64,000 nt of DNA from the NCBI GenBank assembly GCA_965116235.1, contig OZ220496.1, positions 558,001 through 622,000 on the forward strand, written 5' to 3'. The position numbers were made by a program, and so were the translations under genes. Every line of letters starts with the position of its first letter. Within the stretch, counting starts at the first letter, position 1. This DNA comes from MPNP01 sp965116235. Its GTDB lineage: Bacteria; Pseudomonadota; Alphaproteobacteria; Rhodobacterales; Rhodobacteraceae. The notes beneath the pieces were generated by a model. The model made no database searches. It saw only the letters and a list, made by a program, of their open reading frames with translations, and had not been told where the DNA came from. This document shows positions 53,908 through 63,032 of the stretch, piece after piece.

Positions 53908-55017
53908 TTAAACCTCACCCCAGATTTCCTCGGCAATGCTGACGATGAACTCCAGTTTTTGCCACTGGCTGAGTTCCGACAAGTCATTGCCTTCTTCCGT
54001 GGAGGCAAATCCGCATTGCGGTGCAAGCCCGAGCTGTTCAATATCCGCAAACTGTCCAGCCAGCTCAAACTTCCGCAGGATTTCGTCGCGGCTTTCCAGA
54101 TCTCCAACCTTGGTCGTGACAAATCCCGGCATGACCCTCTGCTTGCCCTTGGGAAGGTATCGCAAAGGTTTCAGACTCCCCGCCCGTTCGGTATCATACT
54201 CCATGAAGAATATGTCAACCCCTGTGCGGTTGAAGAGAATGTCGGCAATCGGTTCGTAAGCTCCTTCAGCGGCATGAGTGGACTTGAAGTTGCCCCGACA
54301 AAGGTGCATGCCGATGATCATGTCGGACGGTCGGTCCTTGATGGCCATTTCCATCATCCAGGCATATTTTTCAATCAACCAGTCAGGATCCTGACCTGCA
54401 TCGCTTTTCGCCTTGCGATGAACCGGATCACAAAGATAGGCGAAGAAAATGTCATCCATCTGCAGGTAGCGACAGCCGGCATCGTAGAAGGACCGGACGG
54501 CCTTCCTGTATGTGGCCGCGATATCGTCCATCAATACCTCAGGATCCTTGTACTGGGGCGGGTGGATATCCTCCAGTGCAACCCGGAAGTGACAGCAGCT
54601 CGGGCCCGGAATGGAAATCTTGGGGCAGACCGAGGTGTTTGTTGCGACAAAGCGGTAATGATCCAGCATGGGATGATCATCCGGAAAATCCAGCTGTTCA
54701 TTGATGACTGGAAAAATCGGCCGCAACGTTGCACCGGCAAAGGCAATCCCCTCATCACGCTCTTCCAGATCGAGCCCAGTCAACATGCCCATGTAGTCGT
54801 AATGCCAGAACGATCTTCGGTATTCGCCGTCCGTAACGGCTTTCAGGCCAACGCTTTCCTGCTGGCTGATGACGTCCTTTATGTGCTTGTTCTCGATGGC
54901 AGTCAGCTCGTCCTGTTCCAACTCGTCGGCTGCCAAGGCAGCCCGCGCCTTTGCCACTTCTGCAGGGCGCAGCAAACTTCCAACGTGATCAGCTCGAAAC
55001 GGAGGCATTGAATTCAT
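53908..55017 (-). CDS. MetE C-terminal-like methyltransferase
   Basis: This 369-residue protein of the cobalamin-independent methionine synthase superfamily (catalytic half only) keeps zinc ligands His238 and Cys240 (MHLCRGNF), Glu273 (FFMEYDTE) and Cys335 (PQCGFAS). The opening is FRADHVGSLLRP. True MetE is twice as long, so this is a single-domain member whose methyl donor is not folate-polyglutamate for certain. ATG 55017 has GGGAG eight bases upstream. Located between the importer and gal genes, it might handle methyl groups from the imported compound; this is conjecture. Confidence 0.78.
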   Translation of the reverse strand: MNSMPPFRADHVGSLLRPAEVAKARAALAADELEQDELTAIENKHIKDVISQQESVGLKAVTDGEYRRSFWHYDYMGMLTGLDLEERDEGIAFAGATLRPIFPVINEQLDFPDDHPMLDHYRFVATNTSVCPKISIPGPSCCHFRVALEDIHPPQYKDPEVLMDDIAATYRKAVRSFYDAGCRYLQMDDIFFAYLCDPVHRKAKSDAGQDPDWLIEKYAWMMEMAIKDRPSDMIIGMHLCRGNFKSTHAAEGAYEPIADILFNRTGVDIFFMEYDTERAGSLKPLRYLPKGKQRVMPGFVTTKVGDLESRDEILRKFELAGQFADIEQLGLAPQCGFASTEEGNDLSELSQWQKLEFIVSIAEEIWGEV

Positions 55018-55223
55018 GAACAATCTCCCGATTGACAAACCCGATCTGTCATTCTGACAAATGACTGAATCCCGTGACTATCTCATTTCAATGTCAAAGA
55101 CTCAAGGCCACTTTTTCACGCTTATGTCCAGAATGCCAGATCCCGAAGGGAGCCTGGGGGCATGAAATTCCCCAAAATCTCTCTGCGTTCGACCCGCCGT
55201 GCCGAATGCAATCGGCCGATCCA

Positions 55224-56318
55224 TTATTGCGGAATCGAGCCCGACAGACCTTCAACGTAGAAATTCATGCCAAGCAGGGTGAGATCATCGGCAATGTCTC
55301 CTTCAGCCAGCCATGCAGAACCATCCTGCTTGTTGATCGGTCCCGTAAACGGATGATAGCTGCCGGCCACTATGGCGTCGATCAAGGCTCGGGCTTCGGC
55401 CTGAACATCAGCCGTTATGCTGTCCGAAAACTCACCAATTTCAACCATGCCAGGCGCTATGCCGTCCCAAGAATCGGCACTTTCCCAGGTTCCATCGAGC
55501 ACGGCTTGCGTCCGGGCCACATAATACGGGCCCCAGTCGTCAATGATCGAAGACAGCCGGGCATTGGGACCAAACTCCTTCATGTCTGAAGCCTGACCGA
55601 ACGCATAAATCCCTTCCTCCTCGGCGATTGTCATGGGAGCCGTTGAATCCGTATGCTGCATGATGATGTCGGCCCCTTGCTCAATCAGCGTCTTGGCCGC
55701 ATCCGCTTCCTTGGCTGGATCAAACCAGGAAAAGACCCATACAATCTTGAACTCGACGTCCGGATTGGCCTTGCGAGCGTGTATGAACGCCGAATTGATG
55801 CCGCGAATGACTTCGGGTATGGGATACGATGCAATATAGCCGATCGTGTTGGTTTGGGTCATCCTTCCGGCTATGTGGCCGATCACGGCTCGACCTTCGT
55901 AGAACCGGGCCGAATAGATGGACACATTGTCGGCTCTCTTGAATCCGGTTGCATGCTCGAATTTCACGTCAGGGAATTTGGCGGCGACGTTAATGACCGG
56001 ATCCATGTAGCCAAACGACGTTGCAAAGATCAGGTCCGAGCCCGACAGGGCCATCTGTGTCATGACACGCTCGGCATCGGGGCCTTCCGGAACACTTTCC
56101 ACAAATGATGTCGTGACCTTGTCGCCGAGTTCCTCTTCTATTGCAAGGCGACCCTGATCATGCTCGTAACTCCAGCCAAAGTCTCCGACGGGACCGATAT
56201 AAATGAAGCCGACATTCACCGGCTCTTCGGCCTTGGTCACACCCAAGGCCAGGACCAGAACAGTCACCGCGGCCGAAAAGACCGAGAACAGCCTGGTTGC
56301 AATTGAACAATGTTTCAT
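55224..56318 (-). CDS. BMP-family ABC importer substrate-binding protein
   Basis: This 364-residue periplasmic protein has a Sec signal (about 1-30, ending VTKA) and then VNVGFIYIGPVGDFGWSYEH, the basic-membrane-protein family opening, with ADIIMQHTDSTA and YAFGQASDMKEFGPNA blocks. Family members bind purine nucleosides and some other ligands. It is in operon with two permeases and an ATPase upstream. The gap of about 200 bases to the MetE-like gene may hold a processing site or weak promoter; none is clear. Confidence 0.87.
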   Translation of the reverse strand: MKHCSIATRLFSVFSAAVTVLVLALGVTKAEEPVNVGFIYIGPVGDFGWSYEHDQGRLAIEEELGDKVTTSFVESVPEGPDAERVMTQMALSGSDLIFATSFGYMDPVINVAAKFPDVKFEHATGFKRADNVSIYSARFYEGRAVIGHIAGRMTQTNTIGYIASYPIPEVIRGINSAFIHARKANPDVEFKIVWVFSWFDPAKEADAAKTLIEQGADIIMQHTDSTAPMTIAEEEGIYAFGQASDMKEFGPNARLSSIIDDWGPYYVARTQAVLDGTWESADSWDGIAPGMVEIGEFSDSITADVQAEARALIDAIVAGSYHPFTGPINKQDGSAWLAEGDIADDLTLLGMNFYVEGLSGSIPQ

Positions 56319-56385
56319 CTTTCATCTCAATTTTTGAACAAAGGTTGGCTTGTAGTGCAATATGCATCCATGACATTAGCCCAAG

Positions 56386-57318
56386 CTAGGCCGTTTTTTG
56401 AAAAATTTTTCCGAGTGAAGCGGGGGCAATGCCTGAAATCCTTGTGCCCGAGCCCGATAAAACGACCAGCACGACAATGGTAAACAGGTAAGGAGTCATG
56501 GACAAATATGCCGCATCGACCTTGAGCCCGACCGCCTGAAGATTCAGCTGCAGAAGGGTCAATCCTCCGAACAGGAATGCTCCCAGAATGACCCTGTATG
56601 GCTTCCACGAGGCAAAAACAACGAGAGCCAAGGCAATCCACCCAGCTCCCGCCGTCATGCCTTCGGTCCATTGTGGAACCCGAATCATGGCGAGATAACC
56701 GCCTCCCAAACCGGCACATCCTCCGCCAAACAACAGACACAAGATGCGGACGCGTACGACATTGTAACCCAGAGCATGGGCAGCATCGTGATTTTCCCCG
56801 ATGGCACGCACTATCAGTCCTTGACGGGTACGACCAAGAAAATACGCCACCGCGATGACCAAGGCAAAAGCAAAGTAGACCAGATAGTCATAGCTGAACA
56901 GGATTGTTCCCAGAATCGGAATCTCACTCAGCAACCCAAAGTTGGGTTCAGGGAACTTCGGTGGTCTGATGCCCGTGAAGGGCTGGCCCAGCAGAGCAGA
57001 TAATCCCAGACCGAACAAGGTCAGGGACAGTCCCGTTGCCACCTGATTGGAATGCAGGATTTGGGTCAGAATGGCAAAGATCAGGGCCAGGCACGCTCCC
57101 GCTCCGGCTGACGCAAGGACACCCAATAAGGGAGAGCCGGTATGAACAATGGCAATAAAGCCGCAAACGGCCCCAAAAATCATCATTCCCTCGACCCCGA
57201 GGTTGAGAACACCCGCTTTTTCGACAACCAGCTCGCCTGTCGCCGCCAGAAGAACCGGTACCGATGCCGCCACCATGGTGGCAAGGAACAGCAGTGGATT
57301 GATGGCTGCAATGTCCAT
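56386..57318 (-). CDS. BMP-type ABC importer permease, second
   Basis: This 310-residue membrane protein of the BPD_transp_2 group has about eight helices; the block RAIGENHDAAHALGYNVVRV is the cytoplasmic coupling loop. Its start overlaps the preceding permease stop (TAATG). It pairs with the other permease to form the channel for the BMP-type importer. Confidence 0.87.
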   Translation of the reverse strand: MDIAAINPLLFLATMVAASVPVLLAATGELVVEKAGVLNLGVEGMMIFGAVCGFIAIVHTGSPLLGVLASAGAGACLALIFAILTQILHSNQVATGLSLTLFGLGLSALLGQPFTGIRPPKFPEPNFGLLSEIPILGTILFSYDYLVYFAFALVIAVAYFLGRTRQGLIVRAIGENHDAAHALGYNVVRVRILCLLFGGGCAGLGGGYLAMIRVPQWTEGMTAGAGWIALALVVFASWKPYRVILGAFLFGGLTLLQLNLQAVGLKVDAAYLSMTPYLFTIVVLVVLSGSGTRISGIAPASLGKIFQKTA

Positions 57319-58403
57319 TATTCGATGCGCCTCGCTTTCAGCCGAACCCGATAGTGGGACAGAAAATCCAAGGCCAGAAGGAAAAACAGCAACATGCCCT
57401 GGAAGGATTGTATGGCGGCCGCCGGCAGATTCAAAATGAACTGGGACAATTCGCCGCCAATATAGGTCAGAGCCATCAGGAAGGCGGCCAGCACAATCCC
57501 GACGGGATGAAGGCGGCCCAGAAAGGCGACGATGATGGCCGTGAAGCCATAGCCGACATTGAAATCAATTGACAGCTGACCCGCCGGTCCAGACAGCTCG
57601 AAAATACCGGCCAGTCCAGCCATGCCGCCTCCCATGCCCAGGCAGAACACGATTATCAGGTTCGGATTGACACCGGCGAAACGGGCTATTTTGGAAGACT
57701 GACCATAGATGCTCGTTTGCATGCCAATCTTGTGAAACTTGATGAGACCGTAAAGAGCGGCTACCGCCAGAAACATGGTGACGACTCCCAGATGAATCCC
57801 CGTACCCGCGATCAGTTCCGTATTATGGGCACTGGGATAATGCTGCAGATTGCGTGAACCGGGAAAGCCGATACCTTCGGGGTTGCGCAGGGCACCAATG
57901 GACATCTGGGCCAAAAAATGCTCACTGATGTAGACCAGCATCAGGGAAACCAGAATTTCATTCGTTCGATACCTGATCTTGAGCAGGGCCGGTATCATGG
58001 CCCACAGAAACCCGCCCAGAATTCCGGCCAGAATCATCAGGGGAAACAGCCACCAGGCCTCCAGGGGATGGAAGGCAAGAGCCACGGCACCTCCCGCTAT
58101 GGCTCCCATGATGTATTGTCCTTCGGCGCCAATGTTCCAGATATTGGCCCGAAACGCGATCGAGAGACCCACGGCGATCAATACGAGCGGGGCGGCCTTC
58201 ACCAGAATTTGTGGCCGGGCATAACTGGCAAGACTCGGATCAAATAGCGGAGACCAGAATATGATCTTGATGGCCTCAAGGGCATTCTTGCCGAGTATGG
58301 TAAACATGATTCCCCCAGCCACCGTCGTGAGAAGGACGGCGAGAAGGGGTGTCGCGATCGTCCACAGGCGCGAGGGTTGCTGCCTTTTCTGCAATTCCAG
58401 CAT
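57318..58403 (-). CDS. BMP-type ABC importer permease, first
   Basis: This 361-residue membrane protein of the same group has LSIAFRANIWNIGAEGQYIM, characteristic of nucleoside-type BPD_transp_2 permeases, and a long series of hydrophobic helices. The start overlaps the ATPase stop by one base (TGATG), indicating translational coupling. Confidence 0.87.
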   Translation of the reverse strand: MLELQKRQQPSRLWTIATPLLAVLLTTVAGGIMFTILGKNALEAIKIIFWSPLFDPSLASYARPQILVKAAPLVLIAVGLSIAFRANIWNIGAEGQYIMGAIAGGAVALAFHPLEAWWLFPLMILAGILGGFLWAMIPALLKIRYRTNEILVSLMLVYISEHFLAQMSIGALRNPEGIGFPGSRNLQHYPSAHNTELIAGTGIHLGVVTMFLAVAALYGLIKFHKIGMQTSIYGQSSKIARFAGVNPNLIIVFCLGMGGGMAGLAGIFELSGPAGQLSIDFNVGYGFTAIIVAFLGRLHPVGIVLAAFLMALTYIGGELSQFILNLPAAAIQSFQGMLLFFLLALDFLSHYRVRLKARRIE

Positions 58404-59941
58404 CAGGCAACCATTTCGCCCACGGTGGTGTCAAAGGAACCGCCCATCAACAGGCCGATGCCCTCTCGGGTCAGACGACGGGCTGGGAACTTGGCTGAAA
58501 GTTTGCCGTCATTGAGTACGGCGATCGAATCGGAGACTGCGAGCAATTCGTCAATATCCTGGCTGATGATCACGACCGCAGCAGCATGGTCGGCCAAGTC
58601 CATCAGTCTCTGCCGTATGCTGGCCGCTGCAGCGGCATCCACTCCCCAAGTGGGCTGGTTGACAATTAGCACGCGAGGATTTTGTATTATTTCCCGACCG
58701 ATGACAAACTTTTGCAGATTGCCCCCGGACAGTGAGAGGGCCATGTTCTGAACACCGGGTGTGCGAACATCAAACCTGTTGACGATCGCCTGGGCAAAAC
58801 TTCTGGTCTTGATCCAGTCGATGAACCCGTACCGAGTCAGGTCTTGACGATCGGCACCCGTCAGGAAGGCATTCTGGGTCAGGGTCATCTCACCGGCGGC
58901 GGCATGACCGATTCGTTGTTCGGGAGCGAACAGCAAGCCCTTTTTTCGACGACTGTTCGGAGATTCAAAAATGAGTTCCTCACCATCCATCTGAATCGAA
59001 CCCTCTTCGGCTTGTCGCTCACCAGACAGGATTTCAAAAAGTTCGTCCTGACCATTGCCGGCAACGCCACCGATACCAAACACTTCCCCTTGTGCGACCT
59101 CGAACGAAATGTCCTGCAACGGAGTGCCAAAAGGAGTGCCTGGCTTGGCTTGAATGTCCTTGACCGAGAGGAAACCGACTTCATCATTGACATCGATCGT
59201 GCTCGCTCGATGCGGTTCAGTGTAGGACTTGCCGACCATCATCTCGGCCAGCTGACGGGCTGACGTCTCTTTCGGGTCACAAGTTCCGGCAACCTTGCCA
59301 TCGCGCAGCACGACGGCCTGATGGCACAGATCTCTGATTTCTTCCAACTTGTGCGAAATGTAGATGATCGTGGTTCCATCCTGAGCCAGCCTTTTCAGGG
59401 CGAAAAACAATGTTTCCGCCTCCTGTGGGGTCAAGACCGAGGTGGGCTCATCCATGATCAGGATTTTAGGATTTTGCAGGAGGCAACGGATGATTTCCAC
59501 TCTTTGTCTCTCGCCGGCCGAAAGGGCACCAACAAGGCTGTCCGGTTCCAGAGCCAATCCAAACGTGCGACTTGTTTCGTGAATGCGTTCCGGCAACTCT
59601 CGTCTGGCGGGTGGCCTATCCATTCCAAGGGCGATGTTTTCGGCGACAGTCAAGGCTTCAAAAAGTGAAAAGTGCTGAAACACCATCGCAACCCCGGCGG
59701 CCTTGGCATCATTGGGATCAGATGGAGCATAGTCCCGACCCTGAAATTGCATCGTTCCCCAGTCGGGCTTGACCAAACCATAGATTGTCTTGACGAGTGT
59801 GGATTTCCCCGAGCCGTTCTCTCCCAGAAGAGCAAAAACCTCCCCTTCGCCGATGGCAAAGGTAATCTTGTCGTTCGCTCTCACGCTGGGATATTCCTTG
59901 GTAATGTCCCTGATTTGAAAGAATGCTCGGTCCCGGCTCAT
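58403..59941 (-). CDS. BMP-type ABC importer ATPase, two nucleotide-binding domains
   Basis: This 512-residue cytoplasmic ATPase has two fused ABC domains. The first has LLGENGSGKSTLVKTIYGLV, the signature LSAGERQRVEIIRCLL and Walker B KILIMDEPTSVLT. The second has a degenerate P-loop (GGVAGNGQDELFEIL) but signature LSGGNLQKFVIGREI and RVLIVNQPTWGVD. This is the arrangement of YufO/RbsA-like nucleoside or sugar importers. ATG 59941 (MSRDRAFFQIRDITKEYPS) is preferred to the opening at 59989. Energy unit for the two permeases that follow. Confidence 0.88.
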   Translation of the reverse strand: MSRDRAFFQIRDITKEYPSVRANDKITFAIGEGEVFALLGENGSGKSTLVKTIYGLVKPDWGTMQFQGRDYAPSDPNDAKAAGVAMVFQHFSLFEALTVAENIALGMDRPPARRELPERIHETSRTFGLALEPDSLVGALSAGERQRVEIIRCLLQNPKILIMDEPTSVLTPQEAETLFFALKRLAQDGTTIIYISHKLEEIRDLCHQAVVLRDGKVAGTCDPKETSARQLAEMMVGKSYTEPHRASTIDVNDEVGFLSVKDIQAKPGTPFGTPLQDISFEVAQGEVFGIGGVAGNGQDELFEILSGERQAEEGSIQMDGEELIFESPNSRRKKGLLFAPEQRIGHAAAGEMTLTQNAFLTGADRQDLTRYGFIDWIKTRSFAQAIVNRFDVRTPGVQNMALSLSGGNLQKFVIGREIIQNPRVLIVNQPTWGVDAAAAASIRQRLMDLADHAAAVVIISQDIDELLAVSDSIAVLNDGKLSAKFPARRLTREGIGLLMGGSFDTTVGEMVA

Positions 59942-60003
59942 TTCGTTCAAATATGTCAGTCGAAAGTCGGATTCAAAATGCCGGGGCACTGAGACATGTC
60001 CGA

Positions 60004-61887
60004 TCAGAAGACGATGTTGAGCATGATCAGCGAAACGACCAGAAACAGCAGTGTCATTATTCCGCCGGCTCGCATGAAATCCGTGACCCTGTATCCCCCC
60101 GGCCCCAATATCAGGGCATTGACTTGATGAGTGGGGATTAGAAACGAGTTGGACGTCGAAATGGCCACAGTCAAGGCAAAAATGGCCGGGCTGGCCCCGA
60201 CAGCAATGGCTATGGATACAGCCAGAGGCACAAGCAAAACCGTGGCTCCAACATTGGACATCACCAAGGTAAAGAAGGTGGCCAGAACGGCTATCCCGGC
60301 CTGCAGGGCCCAGATGGGCCAGCCGTCAAGCACGAGGAGTATCTGATAGGTTATCCATTCGGCCGCGCCCGTATTCTGTACCGCCCGACCAAGTGGAATC
60401 AAGCTGGCAAGCAGAAAGACCGTGCTCCAGCCGATGGCATGATAGGCTTCATCAATTGACAGCACCTTGGTGGCGATCATGCCACATGCCCCGACAAGCA
60501 GACACCAAGAGAGCTGGATGTCAGTGAACAAAATCAGGCCCAGCGCGATCGCGAAGAAGATCAAGGCCCAGCTGACCTTTTTGGTGCGCCACTCCTCCTG
60601 AGGAAATTCAGTGGTGACAACCACGAAATCACGGTTTTTTGTCAGTCTCGACAGGGAGGTCCATTGTGTCTGAACAACCAGCGAGTCACCGGCCTGAAAC
60701 TTGACCAGACCCAATTCATACGAGTAATCGTCTTCGGCCTCGGCATAACTTAAATTTTCTTCTCCCCGGTGAATTGCCAGCAGGTTCAGGCCATAGGTCT
60801 TACGGAGACTTATCTCGCGGGCACAACGTCCGACCAGCCTCGAGTCGGGTGGGATGACTATTTCCGCAATGCCTGAACGTTCAACGGAAAAATCCGAATT
60901 GAAAACGGTCATTTCGGGATCAATGTTCAGATTGAAAACGTCGCAAAAATCCTTGATGACCGACTGGTCACCCAGCAAAGCCAGTCGACAGGGCGTCGTG
61001 ATTTCCGTATCCACTGAAGGGGCAAGCCATTTCTGTCCCTGATAGTAGGATGCGACCACATAGAACTTGAACGCCGCCATGATGTCGGAGAACTTTTCCC
61101 CATACAGGGGGTGGTTGTCCGGAACGACAACCTCGAATATGTCCGCCTCAACGCCATAGAGTCGCTTGACATATTCCTTCATTGACTGCGCAGTCGTGGC
61201 ATCCTCCTTGATGGGCCTCTTTGGCAGGACAAGGCGTCCAAATACAACAAAATAGACAATCCCCACCAAGACCAGGCCAAACCCGATAGGCGTAACGGCA
61301 AACAAGCCGAATGTCGCCATGCGGTTTTCGGTTGAAAGCATGGTGTTGGTCGTTACGATCAGGTCATTGAGGAGGATGAGGGGCGAAGAGCCGACCATGG
61401 TCATGGTCCCGCCAAGAATGGCGCAGAATCCCATGGGCATTAGCAAACGGTGGAGGGGTAGCCTTGTTCGGGCTGAAATCCGGCTGACAACGGGCAAGAA
61501 CAGGGCGGCAGCACCAACATTTTGCATGAAGCTCGAGATGAACCCCACTGTCCCCGAGACGATGGGAATGATGCGCTTCTCCGACGAACCGCCGTAGCGA
61601 AGAATGACTCCCGCCAGACTGTTCAGGAGGCCCGTCTTGTCCAGACCGGCACCAATAATCATGACGGCAATGATCGATATCACCGCATTGGAAGAAAAAC
61701 CCTCAAAAAGCGAGCTGATATCGGCCAGATTTTCCAGCCCGGGGAGATAGCTCAGCCCGCCCAGAATGACCATCACCAGAACAGCGGCAAAATCCACTCT
61801 GACGATTTCGGAAACAAAGAGAAAGATGGTAAAAACCAGCAGAAGCATCACCACAAGGATTTCGTTCGTGAGAGTTACAGCTTCCAT
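60004..61887 (-). CDS. SLC13-type transporter with central RCK_C (TrkA-C) domains
   Basis: This 627-residue membrane protein has two hydrophobic halves (about 10-220 and 440-627) of the ArsB/NhaD/SLC13 superfamily around a soluble centre (about 235-430) with two RCK_C-like domains (FEVVVPDNHPLYGEKFSD and AEIVIPPDSRLVGRCAREIS). Motifs SSFMQNVGAAALFLPV and TSNSFLIPTHQVNALI mark the two re-entrant loops. Such proteins carry dicarboxylates, sulfate or similar anions. ATG 61887 has AGGAAG nine bases upstream. The stop is 62 bases before the ABC ATPase start, so it may lead the operon. Confidence 0.85.
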   Translation of the reverse strand: MEAVTLTNEILVVMLLLVFTIFLFVSEIVRVDFAAVLVMVILGGLSYLPGLENLADISSLFEGFSSNAVISIIAVMIIGAGLDKTGLLNSLAGVILRYGGSSEKRIIPIVSGTVGFISSFMQNVGAAALFLPVVSRISARTRLPLHRLLMPMGFCAILGGTMTMVGSSPLILLNDLIVTTNTMLSTENRMATFGLFAVTPIGFGLVLVGIVYFVVFGRLVLPKRPIKEDATTAQSMKEYVKRLYGVEADIFEVVVPDNHPLYGEKFSDIMAAFKFYVVASYYQGQKWLAPSVDTEITTPCRLALLGDQSVIKDFCDVFNLNIDPEMTVFNSDFSVERSGIAEIVIPPDSRLVGRCAREISLRKTYGLNLLAIHRGEENLSYAEAEDDYSYELGLVKFQAGDSLVVQTQWTSLSRLTKNRDFVVVTTEFPQEEWRTKKVSWALIFFAIALGLILFTDIQLSWCLLVGACGMIATKVLSIDEAYHAIGWSTVFLLASLIPLGRAVQNTGAAEWITYQILLVLDGWPIWALQAGIAVLATFFTLVMSNVGATVLLVPLAVSIAIAVGASPAIFALTVAISTSNSFLIPTHQVNALILGPGGYRVTDFMRAGGIMTLLFLVVSLIMLNIVF

Positions 61888-62138
61888 CAAGTTCTTCCTG
61901 CTGCCATTTCATGCGGCCCTGCGTCGTGAATCCTAATGCGAAAACGACATCATTGCAAGATGATCTGGACACTCACGGCAGTGAATGCTTACCCAGCCTG
62001 TTGCAAGCTGGACGTAATCACCGCGAATGAAAACTGCTGCAGAGCCTGCTGCCCGGTTTGACAGCGATTCATTTGAACAGAGAAAACGACGACGAGAAAT
62101 TCCCCTCCTTTAGGGACAACACTTCATCCTCGCAGGAG

Positions 62139-62363
62139 CTAAGAACATGCATATCTGCTCCACTCAGGTGAATTAATGTACCACGCAACACTCTCTCCTG
62201 AATTTGCTGCTGTGACTTTTGATCCCCCTTCCGCATGTATCTTCATTCCTGTTTTCATATTCTTCGATGCCTCTCTATCCGCGAGATATTTCACGAAATC
62301 GACAAGCACTCGAAGATTGCTGTCTTCAAATTCGTCAATGTCTGCAATCAGATCGCCTTGCAT
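62139..62363 (-). CDS. Hypothetical small protein
   Basis: This 74-residue frame, MQGDLIADIDEFEDSNLRVL..., begins inside the end of the upstream small gene (16-base overlap), which supports translation. It is acidic at the N terminus, with no membrane segment. No family recognised. Confidence 0.45.
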   Translation of the reverse strand: MQGDLIADIDEFEDSNLRVLVDFVKYLADREASKNMKTGMKIHAEGGSKVTAANSGESVAWYINSPEWSRYACS

Positions 62364-62680
62364 GCGTCAATTGCTTTTGAGCCCTCAACTAAGCTTATCT
62401 TGTCTCTAAAGCAAGTGCGACCAAGCGGAATCGTCGCTTCCATTTGCTTTTTGGTTTCGAAATACCCATCGACGGCAACCAAGGGCACCGTATCTCGACA
62501 TTCGGCGTTTCGAATCTCGTATCCTGGATGCATGCGTCTCTCATGATTATCGTGAAGACTCTGAGCGTCAATTTCACTTGCCACGCACATGGCTAGCATA
62601 AGTGCTACCAAAAGCGTCAGTGGCAACAGCATTGGTGCCGTAAGGGCCATTAACACGACAATAAGAATCGCGATGATCAT
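62348..62680 (-). CDS. Hypothetical single-helix membrane protein
   Basis: This 110-residue protein starts MIIAILIVVLMALTAPMLLP, a long hydrophobic segment (about 2-38) that is a membrane anchor or uncleaved signal. A soluble part follows with cysteines at NAECRD, RTCFRD and DACKAI. AGGAAGGAAG lies just upstream of ATG 62680, a strong ribosome site, so the gene is probably real. No homologue recognised. Confidence 0.55.
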   Translation of the reverse strand: MIIAILIVVLMALTAPMLLPLTLLVALMLAMCVASEIDAQSLHDNHERRMHPGYEIRNAECRDTVPLVAVDGYFETKKQMEATIPLGRTCFRDKISLVEGSKAIDACKAI

Positions 62681-63032
62681 TTCACTTCCTTCCTGGATTT
62701 TATCTTGACGGTTCATTTTCGCATGCAAATGCTTGCGCCCAATTTTTGCTCCTCTGTCTTGCGAGGCTTTTGTATGCCCAGGCTTCTTCCAAACTCATTT
62801 TCCTCCGGCTGACTCAAATGGTGTTGTGTGCACCCCGCTAGAACGTCCTGAAGACAGAGCATTGATCGTGGTTCATATCACATATATACTAAACACCGGA
62901 ATCGTTCTGGGTATTCAATTTGCCATTGTACTCTTGTCTCGGTCGGCGAGTTGTACCTTGACATGGCCGTGATCGCACCTTATCATTCTACATGCCACAA
63001 TTCGTCGCACGACCCATATCGAAGAGGTGCCT
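62681..63032. other. Intergenic region between the small genes and the AAA gene
   Basis: Divergent promoters are expected here. It is AT-rich around 62880-62900 but no promoter pair is clear enough to place. Confidence 0.4.
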
